Of a stretch of 64,000 bases of DNA, positions 19,999-30,182 are shown one piece after another. The stretch is taken from the NCBI RefSeq assembly GCF_000238775.2, contig NZ_AFEJ02000001.1:868001-932000 (forward strand), given 5' to 3'. This stretch comes from Acaryochloris sp. CCMEE 5410 (GTDB lineage Bacteria > Cyanobacteriota > Cyanobacteriia > Thermosynechococcales > Thermosynechococcaceae). The notes below the pieces were generated by a model. It was not told where the DNA came from, did not search any database, and was given only the letters and a program-made list of their open reading frames with translations. The stretch's first letter is position 1, and the number at the start of each line of letters is the position of its first letter. Position numbers and translations under genes: made by a program.

Positions 19999-21432
19999 CT
20001 AGGACTGTTGTAATTGCTGAAGCAAATCATAAAAGGGCTGCCAATCATCCTCGGCCACAATTGGCTCCCAAATGGCTTCAATTTGAGGGCGTGTAATCAC
20101 CGTCAGGGGATTCTGCTGCAGTCGCTGTCGAATCGCGTCCATTTCTGTATCAGGGTATTGCTGAAGCAAGTTGTGATAGAGCCGTCGCCATTGTTCCAAC
20201 TGGGCCTGCCATTGCGGCGGACTCAATAGCTCTGATTCACTGAATATATGGCCCGAATCAACTCGCCAAGTATCTTGAAACTGTAGTCGCAATTCGGCAA
20301 AGAAGTCATGGTATCCGACTTGCGATCGCTGCAAAAAATCCAAGGTCTGTACCAACAAATCTTCCGCTTCTGTCGTTTCTGTTGGCTCAAACCCCAACTT
20401 CCTCAGCATCCGCTGCCGATAGGCCGAATAGTAGTGCGGTTTAAACGTTTCAAGCCCTGCATCTAAATCCGCCTGAGGAATCACAGCCACCAAGGGACGC
20501 TGCAACATCTCCAAATTCCAATGACACATACCGGGCTGGTTGCCATAGCTGTAGCGCCGAAAATGATCGAAATAGGCAGCGGTAAAGTCAGGATCTAGGG
20601 TTTGAATAAAGGCATAGGGACCATAGTCAAAGCTTTCCCCTGTAATTGACATATTGTCCGTGTTTAAGACCGCATGGCAAAACCCCACAGACATCCATTG
20701 GCCAACTAACTCCGCGGTTCGTTGGACTAACTCTGCATAAAAGCGAGCATAGGCATCGGGTTGTTGCCACAGGTGAGGATAGTAATACTGAATCACATGA
20801 TCGAGTAATTGCTGGATCATGTCGGGTCGCTGCAGGGCCAATAACCGCTCAAAGGTGCCAAAGCGGATATGGGATCGACTAAACCGCACCATTACTGAAG
20901 AACGGGTCGGTGAAGGTTCATCTCCCCGCCATAAGGATTCTCCCGTCTCAATTAAACTCAAGCAACGAGAGGACCGCACCCCCAAATGGTGCAAGGCTTC
21001 TGCTGCCAATACTTCCCGCACGCCCCCTTTTAGGGTTAAGCGACCGTCTGCACTGCGGGAATAGGGCGTCGTTCCAGATCCCTTAGTGCCTAAATCGTAA
21101 AGTTCTCCATCGGTTCCCCGGACCTGGCCATACAGAAAGCCCCGCCCATCCCCTAAGCGGGGATTATAGTCTCCAAACTGATAGCCGTGATAGCACAGGG
21201 CCAGCAAGGGTTCTCGACTTTGGAATTGCCCATAGGCTTCTATAAAATCGACATCACTTACCTGGTTCGCATCCAGACCCATGTGACCCAGAACATCATC
21301 ATTGCGAAATCGTAAAAGGTGATGGGGAAACTCAGCTGCCATGACTGGATCGTAAAATCCTTCACCCAGCGCTTCTAAGGCCGGTTCAAACGCTAAATTA
21401 AGCAGCAGGTTTGTTGTGGATGGGGTCGACAT
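19999..21432 (-). CDS. selO: Protein adenylyltransferase SelO (YdiU/UPF0061)
   Basis: A 477-residue member of the SelO pseudokinase-fold family, known to transfer AMP from ATP to Ser/Thr/Tyr of target proteins. Family signatures are YGHQFG-like YHGYQFG, LGDGRG, the ATP-site [25 protein letters not shown], and the metal-binding [11 protein letters not shown] with DYGPYAFI. It ends shortly after the usual core, with no selenocysteine codon context, as is usual in bacteria. It follows the geranylgeranyl-reductase-like gene on the same strand after 48 bp and may be the last gene of that operon. Confidence 0.94.
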   Translation of the reverse strand: MSTPSTTNLLLNLAFEPALEALGEGFYDPVMAAEFPHHLLRFRNDDVLGHMGLDANQVSDVDFIEAYGQFQSREPLLALCYHGYQFGDYNPRLGDGRGFLYGQVRGTDGELYDLGTKGSGTTPYSRSADGRLTLKGGVREVLAAEALHHLGVRSSRCLSLIETGESLWRGDEPSPTRSSVMVRFSRSHIRFGTFERLLALQRPDMIQQLLDHVIQYYYPHLWQQPDAYARFYAELVQRTAELVGQWMSVGFCHAVLNTDNMSITGESFDYGPYAFIQTLDPDFTAAYFDHFRRYSYGNQPGMCHWNLEMLQRPLVAVIPQADLDAGLETFKPHYYSAYRQRMLRKLGFEPTETTEAEDLLVQTLDFLQRSQVGYHDFFAELRLQFQDTWRVDSGHIFSESELLSPPQWQAQLEQWRRLYHNLLQQYPDTEMDAIRQRLQQNPLTVITRPQIEAIWEPIVAEDDWQPFYDLLQQLQQS

Positions 21433-21480
21433 AAATTGCGCACATGATGGCCGTAAAAGCTAAGGGAAGGAGCGTCTATC

Positions 21481-22611
21481 TCAGTTGACGCCAGGTATCA
21501 TCCCTTTACTTAGGCGTTGGATGGCGTTATTGGCGACATCTCGGTATCCGACTTCACCCGAGAGTAGCTGACCCATTCTGCGGGTGGCACTCGGTCGCTT
21601 AACCCCAATCTGATAGCCAATTTTGGGGACCCGATAAAACACGCTGGCTAATCGTTGGGCCCACTTCATTTCCCCTCCCCACTCTGTTGCCATCACCTCA
21701 GAATATTTGTCGAGGGCGTCGTTTTGGCCGGATAGAGCATGATCAATGGCCTCAGAGGCTTTTAATCCGCTAAACATAGATGGGCGAATCCCTTCCGCCG
21801 TAAAGGGATCAACGACACAGGCCGCCTCACCTGCTAAGATCGCCTGCTGGGTATGGAGGGTTTGGTCACCATTCCAAAGACAGAGAGGATGGCCATGCTG
21901 GCGAATCGAGGTAAAATCAACCCCAAACATTTTCGAATATTCGGTGACGATGGCTCGCAGGTCTTGGCGTTCACCCCCACGAAAAGCGCCAATGCCAATG
22001 GAATAGCCATCTACCTTAGGAAAGTTCCAGATATAGCCGTTTTTAACCAAACCAAATTCAAAATGAACCGTATCAGGGTTCTCAATTTCCGTCATGGCCT
22101 CGGCTTCTAGGGCTCCACCCAGCTGGCGCTTGCGTTCTTTAAAGCCTAACCACCGGGCCATGGGGCCTTTGGCTCCATCCGCTGCGATTAAATATTTCCC
22201 AGAAACGGGACCATTTGCCGTATTCACCTGCCAATGATCGGATTGAAATTCTATTCCAGTTACGGTTGTGTTATCCCGTAGTTCTGCCCCTTGTTTTTGA
22301 GCCTGTTGAATCAGGAAATGATCAAAAATATCTCGGCGAACCATCCAGATGGGTTCTGGGGTCTGTAAATCCGCCAGCACGACATCTTCCATATTCCAGG
22401 TGTAGCGAACCGTTTTCACCTTCAGGGATATGGCAGGAGAAAAATCAAAATCAAACCAGTCTGCGACGACTGGCGACACACCGCCACCGCATGGTTTGTA
22501 GCGCGGTAAAGTTTCCTTTTCTAAAACGAGGACCGATCGGCCTTTCTTGGCAAGGTGATAGGCTGCGGTACCCCCTGCTGGCCCCGCCCCGACAATAATG
22601 CAATCAAACAT
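21481..22611 (-). CDS. Geranylgeranyl reductase-family FAD flavoprotein
   Basis: A 376-residue flavoprotein with an N-terminal FAD Rossmann motif GAGPAGGTAAYHLAKKG and the family motif YKPCGGGVSP; AGEAACVVDPFTAEGI is the second FAD-contact block. Relatives reduce geranylgeranyl chains of chlorophyll, tocopherol precursors or lipids. It may be a ChlP paralogue, but the family is broad and the substrate cannot be read from sequence. The start lies 1 nt after the frr stop, so it is co-transcribed with pyrH and frr. Confidence 0.9.
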   Translation of the reverse strand: MFDCIIVGAGPAGGTAAYHLAKKGRSVLVLEKETLPRYKPCGGGVSPVVADWFDFDFSPAISLKVKTVRYTWNMEDVVLADLQTPEPIWMVRRDIFDHFLIQQAQKQGAELRDNTTVTGIEFQSDHWQVNTANGPVSGKYLIAADGAKGPMARWLGFKERKRQLGGALEAEAMTEIENPDTVHFEFGLVKNGYIWNFPKVDGYSIGIGAFRGGERQDLRAIVTEYSKMFGVDFTSIRQHGHPLCLWNGDQTLHTQQAILAGEAACVVDPFTAEGIRPSMFSGLKASEAIDHALSGQNDALDKYSEVMATEWGGEMKWAQRLASVFYRVPKIGYQIGVKRPSATRRMGQLLSGEVGYRDVANNAIQRLSKGMIPGVN

Positions 22612-22612
22612 A

Positions 22613-23161
22613 TTAAACCGTGGTGATTTCTGTTTCCTTTTCAGCCAAAATCTTGTCGATTTGGCCCGTATACTTATCGGTTAAACCTTGGATCTTGTCT
22701 TGAAGATCCTTGGATTCGTCTTCTGAGATATCGCCACTTTTGCCCTGTTTGCGGGCTGTATCGATAGCATCGCGTCGGATGTTTCGGATGGCAACTTTCC
22801 CTTCTTCGGCGATCTTGCCAGCCATTTTGACGAAGTCCTTACGGCGTTCTTCCGTCAACGGCGGAATATTGAGGCGAATGGCGGAGCCATCATTGTTAGG
22901 CACCAAGCCCACATCAGAGAGAGAAATAGATCGCTCGATATCCGTCAAGCTGCTGGGGTCGAAGGGCTGAATGGTAATGGTGCTAGCATCTGGAGTACTG
23001 ATGGTAGCCAAAGAGCGTAAGGGAGTCTCTGTGCCGTAGTATTCCACCGTAATTCGGTCCAATAAAGAAGCATTGGCTCGTCCCGTCCGAATGGTGTTGA
23101 GGGACCGCTTCATGGCCTCAATGGACTTTTGCATTAAAGTCTCGGCCTCAGCTAACTTCAC
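22613..23161 (-). CDS. frr: Ribosome recycling factor
   Basis: A 182-residue factor that, with EF-G, splits post-termination ribosomes. The sequence after the start ([50 protein letters not shown]) is standard. I choose the GTG at 23161, because GGAGGT sits 6 nt upstream and the protein then matches family length; the frame remains open further up but adds 25 atypical residues. The start lies inside the pyrH stop region (14-bp overlap), which indicates translational coupling. Confidence 0.96.
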   Translation of the reverse strand: MKLAEAETLMQKSIEAMKRSLNTIRTGRANASLLDRITVEYYGTETPLRSLATISTPDASTITIQPFDPSSLTDIERSISLSDVGLVPNNDGSAIRLNIPPLTEERRKDFVKMAGKIAEEGKVAIRNIRRDAIDTARKQGKSGDISEDESKDLQDKIQGLTDKYTGQIDKILAEKETEITTV

Positions 23162-23876
23162 AAGAACCTCCCACAATAGTGCCAATAGATTCGCCCAATA
23201 GGGCCCGTCGAATATTTCCAGCAACGGATAGGTCAAAAACCAAAATAGGAATATCGTTGTCTTTGCACAATGCGATCGCAGTGCTGTCCATCACTTTCAG
23301 ATCGTGGGTGAGGACATGTCCATAGGTCAAACTTTGAAATCGCTTGGCATCGGGATTGATTTTAGGATCTGAGTCGTACACCCCATCTACCTTGGTGGCC
23401 TTCATGATGATGTCTGCATCGATTTCAGCCGCCCGCAACGCTGCCGTGGTGTCTGTCGTAAAGAAAGGATTGCCAGACCCTGCACCAAAAATAACTACCC
23501 GACCTTTTTCGAGATGGCGCATGGCCCGACGACGAATGTAGGGTTCTGCTAATTCCTGCATGGAAATAGCGGTTTGTACCCGAGTCGGTACATTCATTTG
23601 CTCAAGGGCATCCTGCAGGGTCATAGCATTCATCACCGTTGCAATCATGCCAATATAGTCGGCAGTTGCTCGATCCATGCCTGCGGCTGCACCTTTCACC
23701 CCGCGAAAGATATTGCCCCCTCCGACCACAATAGCGACCTGAATGCCTCGACTGGCGACATCAGAGATTTCTTCGGCAATTCCCTGAACAATGGTGGGGT
23801 CGATACCATAGGGCAAAGTTCCCATTAGGGCTTCGCCACTAAGCTTTAATAGGACCCGTTGATAGGTATTCCCCAT
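23148..23876 (-). CDS. pyrH: UMP kinase
   Basis: A 242-residue amino-acid-kinase-family enzyme that phosphorylates UMP to UDP in pyrimidine synthesis. Motifs are [50 protein letters not shown] and [13 protein letters not shown]. The ATG at 23876 ([14 protein letters not shown]) is the natural start; an upstream in-frame start adds 11 unlikely residues. It is the first gene of the pyrH-frr-flavoprotein operon, an arrangement of the first two that is widely conserved. Confidence 0.96.
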   Translation of the reverse strand: MGNTYQRVLLKLSGEALMGTLPYGIDPTIVQGIAEEISDVASRGIQVAIVVGGGNIFRGVKGAAAGMDRATADYIGMIATVMNAMTLQDALEQMNVPTRVQTAISMQELAEPYIRRRAMRHLEKGRVVIFGAGSGNPFFTTDTTAALRAAEIDADIIMKATKVDGVYDSDPKINPDAKRFQSLTYGHVLTHDLKVMDSTAIALCKDNDIPILVFDLSVAGNIRRALLGESIGTIVGGSCEVS

Positions 23877-24093
23877 GCAATGATAACTGCTACGAAAATT
23901 GCTCCCCAATTAAGATAGCAGGATTAGGGATCAGGAGGTTGGCTAAAATGATTTAATTCAGATTTTTGATGACTGCTTGACAATATTAATGGTTGACGAG
24001 AGAGGCAATATAGTTGCCCAGGCTTAATCACTACTCTGTTGCCCCTAACCACAAAATTCAGCGAAATCGTTACGGTAATAAAAGGAATTTTAA

Positions 24094-24981
24094 GTGTCAA
24101 GGACTATTTTGCAAGCCATGAGGCATCCCTTCCGTTGGATTCTAGGAAGACTATTCCTACTACTGTGCCTACTCAGTATTGTAATGACGTTTGATGGACA
24201 CCTGGCGTTCGCTGCTCCAGAGCAATCTACCCCACCTGCTTATACTGCTGAGATCGAGACTCAAGTAGAGAATCTATTCAATGCAGCCATGGAAGCCACC
24301 AACAAAGGTAACTTCGCCAAGGCAGAGCAATATTGGACCGAAGCCCTTGATTTTCTGCCTAACAATCCTGCCATCTGGAGTAATCGCGGTAACTCTAAGA
24401 TCAGCCAAGGGAAATTTGAGGCTGCTTTGGTCGACTATGACCGTTCCGTTGAACTTGCCCCCGAACAACCCGATGCTTATCTGAATCGGGGTGCAGTCCA
24501 GGAAGGGCTAGCGAATTGGGAAGCTGCGATCGCAGATTACAACAAAGTAATTGAACTAGATCCCAAGGAGGCTGCTGCTTACAACAATCGTGGCAATGCC
24601 AAGGCAGGGCAAGGGGATTGGAATGCCGCTCTAACAGACTTTGAAACGGCCATGGAGCTATCTCCCCAGTTTGCATTTGCCAGAGGCAATTATGCCCTCG
24701 CGTTGTATCAAGTGGGTGAGCGGGATGAGTCTATCAAAACCATGCGAAATTTGATCCGCAAATATCCTCAGTTTGCCGATATGCGTGCGGCAATGACGGC
24801 GGCTTTATGGGACAAAGGCCAAATTGGAGAAGCAGAAAGTAATTGGGTGGCTGCGATTGGACTAGATTCGCGCTATAAAGATACAGCCTGGTTAACAGAA
24901 ATTCGCCGTTGGCCCCCTGCTTTAGTTGAAAATATGGAGGGTTTTCTCACCTTGTCTGGTGATAAAGGGGCCAAGAGCTGA
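24094..24981 (+). CDS. Secreted or lumenal TPR-repeat protein
   Basis: A 295-residue protein with a basic N-terminus, a hydrophobic segment (about residues 18-36) and a likely signal cleavage site at AFA-AP. Four or more tetratricopeptide repeats follow, for example AIWSNRGNSKISQGKFEAAL, AYLNRGAVQEGLANWEAAI and AYNNRGNAKAGQGDWNAAL. TPR arrays bind other proteins; the compartment would be periplasm or thylakoid lumen. The GTG start is supported by AAAGGA 8 nt upstream; an ATG at 24118 is an alternative. Partner unknown. Confidence 0.85.
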   Translation: MSRTILQAMRHPFRWILGRLFLLLCLLSIVMTFDGHLAFAAPEQSTPPAYTAEIETQVENLFNAAMEATNKGNFAKAEQYWTEALDFLPNNPAIWSNRGNSKISQGKFEAALVDYDRSVELAPEQPDAYLNRGAVQEGLANWEAAIADYNKVIELDPKEAAAYNNRGNAKAGQGDWNAALTDFETAMELSPQFAFARGNYALALYQVGERDESIKTMRNLIRKYPQFADMRAAMTAALWDKGQIGEAESNWVAAIGLDSRYKDTAWLTEIRRWPPALVENMEGFLTLSGDKGAKS

Positions 24982-25038
24982 ATCAAACCTTTACTTGAGT
25001 TCAGGCGGTATTTGTCTTCTCTGTTGTTGTAATCGGTT

Positions 25039-25587
25039 ATGTCTCTACACCCCGTCCAACAAGTTTTATCAACCTTAAAACAAACCCATTGGCAGCATGA
25101 ACAGGAATTTGTGCAGTTGTTAGATACCTGGACTCAGATTGTAGGACCTGTCGTTGCGGCCCAAACTCAACCCATCCAAATTACACCCCGAAAAATTTTG
25201 CTTGTGGCCACGGCTAGTTCTGCCTGGGCTCAAAATTTGGCGTTCGAACGGAGCCGCATTCTTCATAAACTAAATATCCAGCTCTCCTACGAATTTACAG
25301 ATATTCGTTTTTCCACAAGTCAATGGCCAAGACGATCGAACAATACCCATCGCCGATCTTCAGTCCCGCCGTCGATTACCCCTGCTAGTTTGCTCCCTGC
25401 TTTACCCGTTGATCGACTGGAACCTAGCCCTGATCCGAATGAGGCATTTGAACGGTGGACGAATGCTATTCACAAACGGTCTCATGGGTATCCGACTTGC
25501 CCAATCTGCCAATGTCCAACACCTAAGACTGAACTACAACGCTGGTCTGTCTGTAGTTTATGTGCAGTTCGAGAACCTGAAGTTTAG
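25039..25587 (+). CDS. DciA-like (DUF721) protein with C-terminal zinc ribbon
   Basis: A 182-residue protein. Residues 1-95 match the DUF721/DciA pattern (PVQQVLSTLK, VQLLDTWTQIVGPVVAAQT, LLVATASSAWAQNLAFERSR); DciA is the ancestral loader of the replicative helicase DnaB. A Ser/Pro-rich linker leads to a C-terminal Cys4 zinc ribbon, CPICQC ... CSLC, found in cyanobacterial members. The role in replication initiation is inferred from the family. It follows the TPR gene by 57 bp. Confidence 0.85.
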   Translation: MSLHPVQQVLSTLKQTHWQHEQEFVQLLDTWTQIVGPVVAAQTQPIQITPRKILLVATASSAWAQNLAFERSRILHKLNIQLSYEFTDIRFSTSQWPRRSNNTHRRSSVPPSITPASLLPALPVDRLEPSPDPNEAFERWTNAIHKRSHGYPTCPICQCPTPKTELQRWSVCSLCAVREPEV

Positions 25588-25650
25588 GATAAGTCCCAAT
25601 AAAAAAACTATCGCATCCACTTATGGGCTCATGGGACATACTGACTGGTC

Positions 25651-26532
25651 GTGCAACAAAAAAGTGTGGGATTGCTAAACCGATAGGGAGTTGAGTTATG
25701 CAATGCCCTCTATGTGGTCATCCAACGACCCACAAACACGGTAAAACCAGTAAAGGCAGCCAACGTTACCGTTGCCTCCACTGCCAGCGAACTTTCAGTG
25801 AAACCTTTGATACCCTCTATTATCGCCGTCAGATTTCTCCTCAAAACCTTCAGACCATCCTTCAATCTCATGCTGAAGGCATTAGTCTGAGGGGCCTATC
25901 TCGGATCACAGGTGTAGCCTATAACACCTGTGTAAGCGTGGTTCGTTCAGCGAGTCATAAAGCCCAAATGATTCACAATCAAGACGTTCAATCCGTTGCG
26001 ACCAACGTCATCAATGCAGATGAGTTGTGGTCCTTTGTCAAAAAAAGCAAAAGCCCTGTGACCCGGAAGAGTTGAGCGTCGGTGATTGCTGGATAGCGTT
26101 GAGTCTCTCTAAAGACAGTGGCTTGGTGCTCAGTGGCCGTATTGGCAAACATACCGACGAACTCGCTCAAGAGTTGATTGAGAATACTGAGGGCAAAATC
26201 GTCTGTCACAATTGGCAAACTGATGGCTGGGAAGGGTATTCACGACAACTACCCGATAAGGTGATCCATCATGTGAGTAAAGTCTTGACCCAATGGTTAG
26301 AGCGGACCAATGGAATACTACGTCAACAGACTGGGCGCTGGCATCGACGACAGAACAAATTTGGTAAAGTCTGGCAACAACATGCAGTGGCCTTAAGACT
26401 GGTGCTGACCTATTTTAACTGGATCTGGTGCCACTCTCGATTCAAGAATACGGCTGCACAACGTGCTGAACTGATGGATAATCCTTGAAAATGGCAAGAT
26501 TTAGCTACCTATCCCACACTTTGTTGATGCAC
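25651..26532 (+). mobile_element. IS1-family insertion sequence
   Basis: An 882-bp element bounded by imperfect 22-bp terminal inverted repeats (25651-25672 and the complement of 26511-26532, 20 of 22 matching, both containing AAGTGTGGGAT). It encodes an IS1-type transposase in two overlapping frames. I could not find an 8-9 bp target duplication beside these ends, so the exact borders may differ by a few bases or the flanks have changed since insertion. Confidence 0.85.
25698..26488 (+). CDS. IS1-family transposase, two frames joined by a -1 shift
   Basis: The first frame (25698-26075) encodes an N-terminal zinc finger (CPLCG ... CLHCQRTF) and an HTH, as in InsA. The second frame (from about 26042 to 26488) continues in -1 phase with the catalytic part: GDCWIAL, NWQTDGWEGY and the LERTNGILRQQTGRWHRRQN block that carries the conserved Glu. 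A run of seven A at 26040-26046 lies where the two frames overlap, the classic site for programmed -1 frameshifting in IS1. The first frame ends with the catalytic-type NADELWSFV before the shift. The fused transposase is probably intact. Confidence 0.85.
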
Positions 26533-26542
26533 AATCGATTTA

Positions 26543-27037
26543 TTATCGAGCCTGTTTCTGATAGGTAACCAGAAATAGAGTAATGAAAACTAAAACAAAG
26601 ATGCTATAGCAAAATATTTGGCCATCTAAAACACTTCGTTCTCTCCAATAATTCCATATTTTATAGGAATTGCGGGCGGGAATCGAAAAGAGAATCACAT
26701 GGCAATACGCCCCATCAACCCATGCCAATATAGATATTCCGTAAAATATTGCTCTGAGCCCAATGGGACACAAAGTATTGATTTTTTCCCAAGGATCCTG
26801 CTTATGGCTGTACATGGAGATTAAATGGCAGGCAACAGCGCATAATGGGAACAGGAAGAATAGTAAAGCTGTACGATGCCAGTTATTTAACTCTTCTGCC
26901 TGTAAAATATTCTCTGACAATGGCGCGATTATTTCGATATAAATTTGTATATGATGCCATAAGAAAAATAATGTCGTAGAGGATATAAATAATCCTATAA
27001 ATCTGATTATCTTTATCGTCCTCCTATCTGTAAGCAT
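26543..27037 (-). CDS. Hypothetical four-helix membrane protein
   Basis: A 164-residue protein that I do not recognise. It has about four hydrophobic helices (approximately residues 10-28, 53-75, 88-110 and 138-158), short loops, and Trp/His/Tyr residues near the helix ends. It starts 74 bp before the SPFH gene's downstream hairpin and ends 10 bp from the IS1 end. The frame is intact, so the IS did not interrupt it. Confidence 0.6.
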   Translation of the reverse strand: MLTDRRTIKIIRFIGLFISSTTLFFLWHHIQIYIEIIAPLSENILQAEELNNWHRTALLFFLFPLCAVACHLISMYSHKQDPWEKINTLCPIGLRAIFYGISILAWVDGAYCHVILFSIPARNSYKIWNYWRERSVLDGQIFCYSIFVLVFITLFLVTYQKQAR

Positions 27038-27070
27038 TGACTTAAAATACAGAATTTTCTGTGTGAACTC

Positions 27071-27097
27071 GCAGCAGTTTTTTGAACAGACTGCTGC
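27071..27097 (-). terminator. Possible terminator hairpin after the SPFH gene
   Basis: An 8-bp perfect stem GCAGCAGT/ACTGCTGC with an 11-nt loop, located 15 bp beyond the stop of the SPFH-domain gene. No T-run follows on the minus strand, so it is only a possible terminator or 3' stabilising hairpin. Confidence 0.4.
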
Positions 27098-27111
27098 AAG
27101 CTTTATACCTA

Positions 27112-27960
27112 CTATTGCTGGGCTTCCATATCTCCTAAATTAAACAGAAATGGAACGCTGTTGTTGCCTTTACTATCCATTACCAACACCTTGGGCATTT
27201 GAGCACCGCCTTCACGCCAGGCTGCGATCGCTTCTTTTTGCAGTACTAGCTTGCCCCCTTGGCTCTTCAAGGTTTCAGCCAAAAGGCGCTGGGCTTCAGC
27301 TTTACCTTTGGCGCGGTTGATTTCTGCTTGCGCTTGAGCTTCAGCTTTTTTGGCGTCAAAAATAGCTTGCTTAGCTTGCTGTTCGGCAATTTGCTTGGCT
27401 TCAACAGCTTCATTAAATTTAGGACTAAAGCTGAGGTTTTCGATGGCACTGCCTTCGAAGTTGATGCCAAAGCTAGAGAGACGTTTGGTCATCCCTTCGT
27501 CAAAAGCCTTGCGGAGCTGTTCACGCTTAGTAATCGCTTCTTCAGCCGTATATTGAGCACTGGATGCCTTAAATGCTTCTTGGGTGAGGGATCTGACCTT
27601 ACCTGTAACTTGAGACATGGTGCCGATACGGGTTCTAGTATCTGCTAGTGGACCTGGATCGATGGTGTAAAAAACCGTTAGCTCTGCGGTGAGGTCTTGT
27701 AAATCCTTGGTCGCGGCTGCTGCTGGGAACTGCTCTTCTTGGATATTGGCATCGTAAACATCAATCCCGCAGAGTAATGGGCACTTAAAGTTCAGACCAC
27801 TTTGGGCCATTGACCCTTTTTGTACTTTGCCTAAGAACTTATAAACACCAATCTGAGTGGGGCCAAGAGACTGAAAAGTATTCACACCAATCAGAGCAAT
27901 AAACAGTCCTAGTCCCGTTTTCCAGTTCAACCAACCAACATAGTTTTTAACGTTGTTCAT
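27112..27960 (-). CDS. SPFH/Band 7 (prohibitin-like) membrane protein
   Basis: A 282-residue protein with one N-terminal membrane helix (about residues 9-28), an SPFH domain (GPTQIGVYKFLGKV through the middle) and a long Ala/Glu/Lys coiled coil (about 180-245) typical of prohibitins, which assemble into large rings in the membrane. I choose the ATG at 27960 because GGAGA lies upstream at good distance; an upstream ATG at 28011 would add a non-hydrophobic 17-residue leader. It probably scaffolds membrane domains or regulates a protease such as FtsH (family knowledge). It lies downstream of the LemA/TPM genes. Confidence 0.9.
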   Translation of the reverse strand: MNNVKNYVGWLNWKTGLGLFIALIGVNTFQSLGPTQIGVYKFLGKVQKGSMAQSGLNFKCPLLCGIDVYDANIQEEQFPAAAATKDLQDLTAELTVFYTIDPGPLADTRTRIGTMSQVTGKVRSLTQEAFKASSAQYTAEEAITKREQLRKAFDEGMTKRLSSFGINFEGSAIENLSFSPKFNEAVEAKQIAEQQAKQAIFDAKKAEAQAQAEINRAKGKAEAQRLLAETLKSQGGKLVLQKEAIAAWREGGAQMPKVLVMDSKGNNSVPFLFNLGDMEAQQ

Positions 27961-28098
27961 ATCATTTGTCTCCAATAAACCTTCCAGGTTCAAAAAGTGG
28001 AATTCATCCAATTGACGCTTACGAAGTGGCGTCCTTATGGGTTAATAAGCTGAGAAAAGCACCCTGAATCATTTGGGCCTATGTGCCCTGGCCCAACG

Positions 28099-28851
28099 TT
28101 AATCTGCTTTTAGAAAAGGCTTTGATTCAAATCCTGAAAGCTCGGTAATGACTGCATTAGGGAATCCTTGCAGTTGCTGTTGGAAGCTTTGTACGGCCTG
28201 GTTATATCGCATTCGTTCTACGGCCAGCCGGTTTTCCGTGCCAGTGATTTCATACTTGAGGTTGATATAAAGCTGGCTAGATTTTAGAGCCGAATGGTTC
28301 AGGGCATAGGTTTGAAACTGATCAATGGCCTGATCTATTTTTGTAATTGCATCCTGCTGCTGTTCAAGACTGCGAGCCTCTAAGTAGGCTTGCTGCGCCT
28401 CGATGAGCGTTGTGACCAGGTTGCTTTCATGGGTGGTGTAAGCTTGAGTAACTTTGACCAACTGCGGAATTAAATCTGCCCGCCGCTGGCGTTGGTTCTC
28501 GACTTGTGCCCAAGCCGCTTCTACCTGAATTTGTCGCTTGGTAATCGCGTTATATGTGGCAATACTCCACCCTATGCTCCCTATTATAGCAATAGAGCTT
28601 ATAAGTAGCCACTTCCTCGTCCATCGTCCTGTATTCTGTCTTTTTGCTATTTTTTTGACGTTTTGAGCCTGAATTTCGGCAATGGCTTGAGGAATATACT
28701 CGACTGGAATACCTGCTTCTGCTGCGGCCATTTCCAGCTCTGCTCTAGAGTAATTGTCTAGGTCTGCAGAGGCGTATTGAGAGGCTAGTTCAAAAATTGC
28801 AGGAGCATCACTGGCTGGTATCGTTCGCTTTTTAGGATTCATTGTCTTCAC
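28099..28851 (-). CDS. LemA-family protein
   Basis: A 250-residue protein with a ~75-residue cytoplasmic N-terminus, a membrane helix (about 83-104), and a LemA domain of long helices. The LemA signature is clear: AAWAQVENQRQRRADLIPQL, TLIEAQQAY, LYINLKYEITGTENRLA, ERMRYNQAVQSFQQ and the closing FESKPFLKAD. LemA proteins often pair with TPM-domain proteins, as here: the TPM gene is 18 bp upstream on the same strand. The N-terminal extension before the helix is longer than in standard LemA proteins. Function is poorly known; envelope maintenance is usually proposed. Confidence 0.9.
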   Translation of the reverse strand: MKTMNPKKRTIPASDAPAIFELASQYASADLDNYSRAELEMAAAEAGIPVEYIPQAIAEIQAQNVKKIAKRQNTGRWTRKWLLISSIAIIGSIGWSIATYNAITKRQIQVEAAWAQVENQRQRRADLIPQLVKVTQAYTTHESNLVTTLIEAQQAYLEARSLEQQQDAITKIDQAIDQFQTYALNHSALKSSQLYINLKYEITGTENRLAVERMRYNQAVQSFQQQLQGFPNAVITELSGFESKPFLKAD

Positions 28852-28869
28852 TTCTCAAACAATTGTGAG

Positions 28870-30123
28870 TTACCAACTCCCCCCGGCTCCCCCACCGCCA
28901 CTGCTACCGCCGCCAAATCCTCCCCCGCCGCTACCGCCGCCGCCAAATCCCCCACCACCGTAGCCACCGTACGTGTCAGAGCTGCTCGCCCCACTGGCGC
29001 TACTAGAACGGGATGGGACAGGTTTTAGACGAGGCGTTTTTGTCTGATATTCCTTGTAGAGTCCACAACAGGCACACATTTGGGTAATAAATTGCTTCCC
29101 ACAGTCTTGTTCTGTTGCTTTTACCAAGGTTTCAGCAGAGTGGCGAATCGTATATTCTTTGCAGTCAGAACATTCTTGGAAAGAGATTGGATTCCAAATA
29201 TAAGCGCGAATATGAATAGAATCTGCGGCTTTGCCACAAGATTGAGCACATTGCCAACCGACAAACTTTACACTCCCCATTTTTTGTGCAGTTTGTTCAA
29301 TGGTGGTGAGGTGGGACGAGAGGATGTCAGAATTTATCTTTCTGAGACTTTTTCGGCAATACATACAGCGGGGAGGTAATAATCCCAAGTCGTCACTATA
29401 TTTTTCTCGGGAGACGCGAGATCGTTTCCCAGGTTTCAAGAGCGTTCCTTTTTTCCTTTTAATTAGAAAGGCCATAGTGCCTGCTAGCCCTCCACAGCCT
29501 AATACCCACAATAACCAAGACAAATCAGAGCTGTTTGGCGAAGGGGTGGAAACTAGTGGTTGAGTGTTGGTTGGATTTAAGGCAACAGGGCTAGATGGAT
29601 CAGCGCCAAGATGGCTGACTAAAAGTTTTGTTCCGCTTAAAGTCCCTTGATCAAAATTGCCTGTCTTGAATTTGGGCAGGATTTGCTGGTCAATCATTTG
29701 CCCCACTTTGGCATCGGGCAAAATGGCTTCAACCCCATAGCCCGTTTCAATTTCAACGCGGCGATCGCCTTTGGAAATTAAGAATAAAACACCGTTATTT
29801 TCTGCTTGCTTACCGATGCCCCAGTGGTTGAATAGGCTGGTCGCAAAGGCTTTAGGTGAAGCTGAGGGGGCCGTATTGGCAACGGTAACAACGGCGATTT
29901 CACTGCCATTCTTGGCCTCTAAATCAGTAATAAGCTGATTGAGTTGGGTTTCAGTTTGCGGGCTGAGAACATTGGCCATATCGGTCACCCAGCCTCCGTT
30001 TTGTTGACGAGGATTGGGAACTTGCTTGTAGGGCACGGCCCAGGCATGGAGCGGTAGCGCTGTAACTGTAATCCCCAACCCAATTCCGATACCTTTATAA
30101 AGACTGAAATAGGTCGTTTTCAT
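28870..30123 (-). CDS. TPM-domain (YgcG-like) protein with zinc-ribbon module and Gly-rich tail
   Basis: A 417-residue protein: signal peptide (residues 8-28), TPM domain (about 35-170, with VTDMANVLSP, SEIAVVTV and GDRRVEIETGYGVE), membrane helix (about 196-215), a cytoplasmic Cys-rich module (CMYC, CAQSCG, CSDCKE, CACCG) and a C-terminal Gly/Ser tail ending GGAGGSW. TPM domains are known from Psb32 and YgcG-type proteins, with roles in PSII repair or stress. The ATG at 30123 has AGGAG 8 nt upstream, so it is preferred over a TTG at 30147. It pairs with the adjacent lemA gene. Confidence 0.88.
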   Translation of the reverse strand: MKTTYFSLYKGIGIGLGITVTALPLHAWAVPYKQVPNPRQQNGGWVTDMANVLSPQTETQLNQLITDLEAKNGSEIAVVTVANTAPSASPKAFATSLFNHWGIGKQAENNGVLFLISKGDRRVEIETGYGVEAILPDAKVGQMIDQQILPKFKTGNFDQGTLSGTKLLVSHLGADPSSPVALNPTNTQPLVSTPSPNSSDLSWLLWVLGCGGLAGTMAFLIKRKKGTLLKPGKRSRVSREKYSDDLGLLPPRCMYCRKSLRKINSDILSSHLTTIEQTAQKMGSVKFVGWQCAQSCGKAADSIHIRAYIWNPISFQECSDCKEYTIRHSAETLVKATEQDCGKQFITQMCACCGLYKEYQTKTPRLKPVPSRSSSASGASSSDTYGGYGGGGFGGGGSGGGGFGGGSSGGGGAGGSW

Positions 30124-30182
30124 TCTGGACGCTCCTGAACTAGACAAAGAGTTAAAGATCCCCCAAAAAGTCTTAAAACGAT

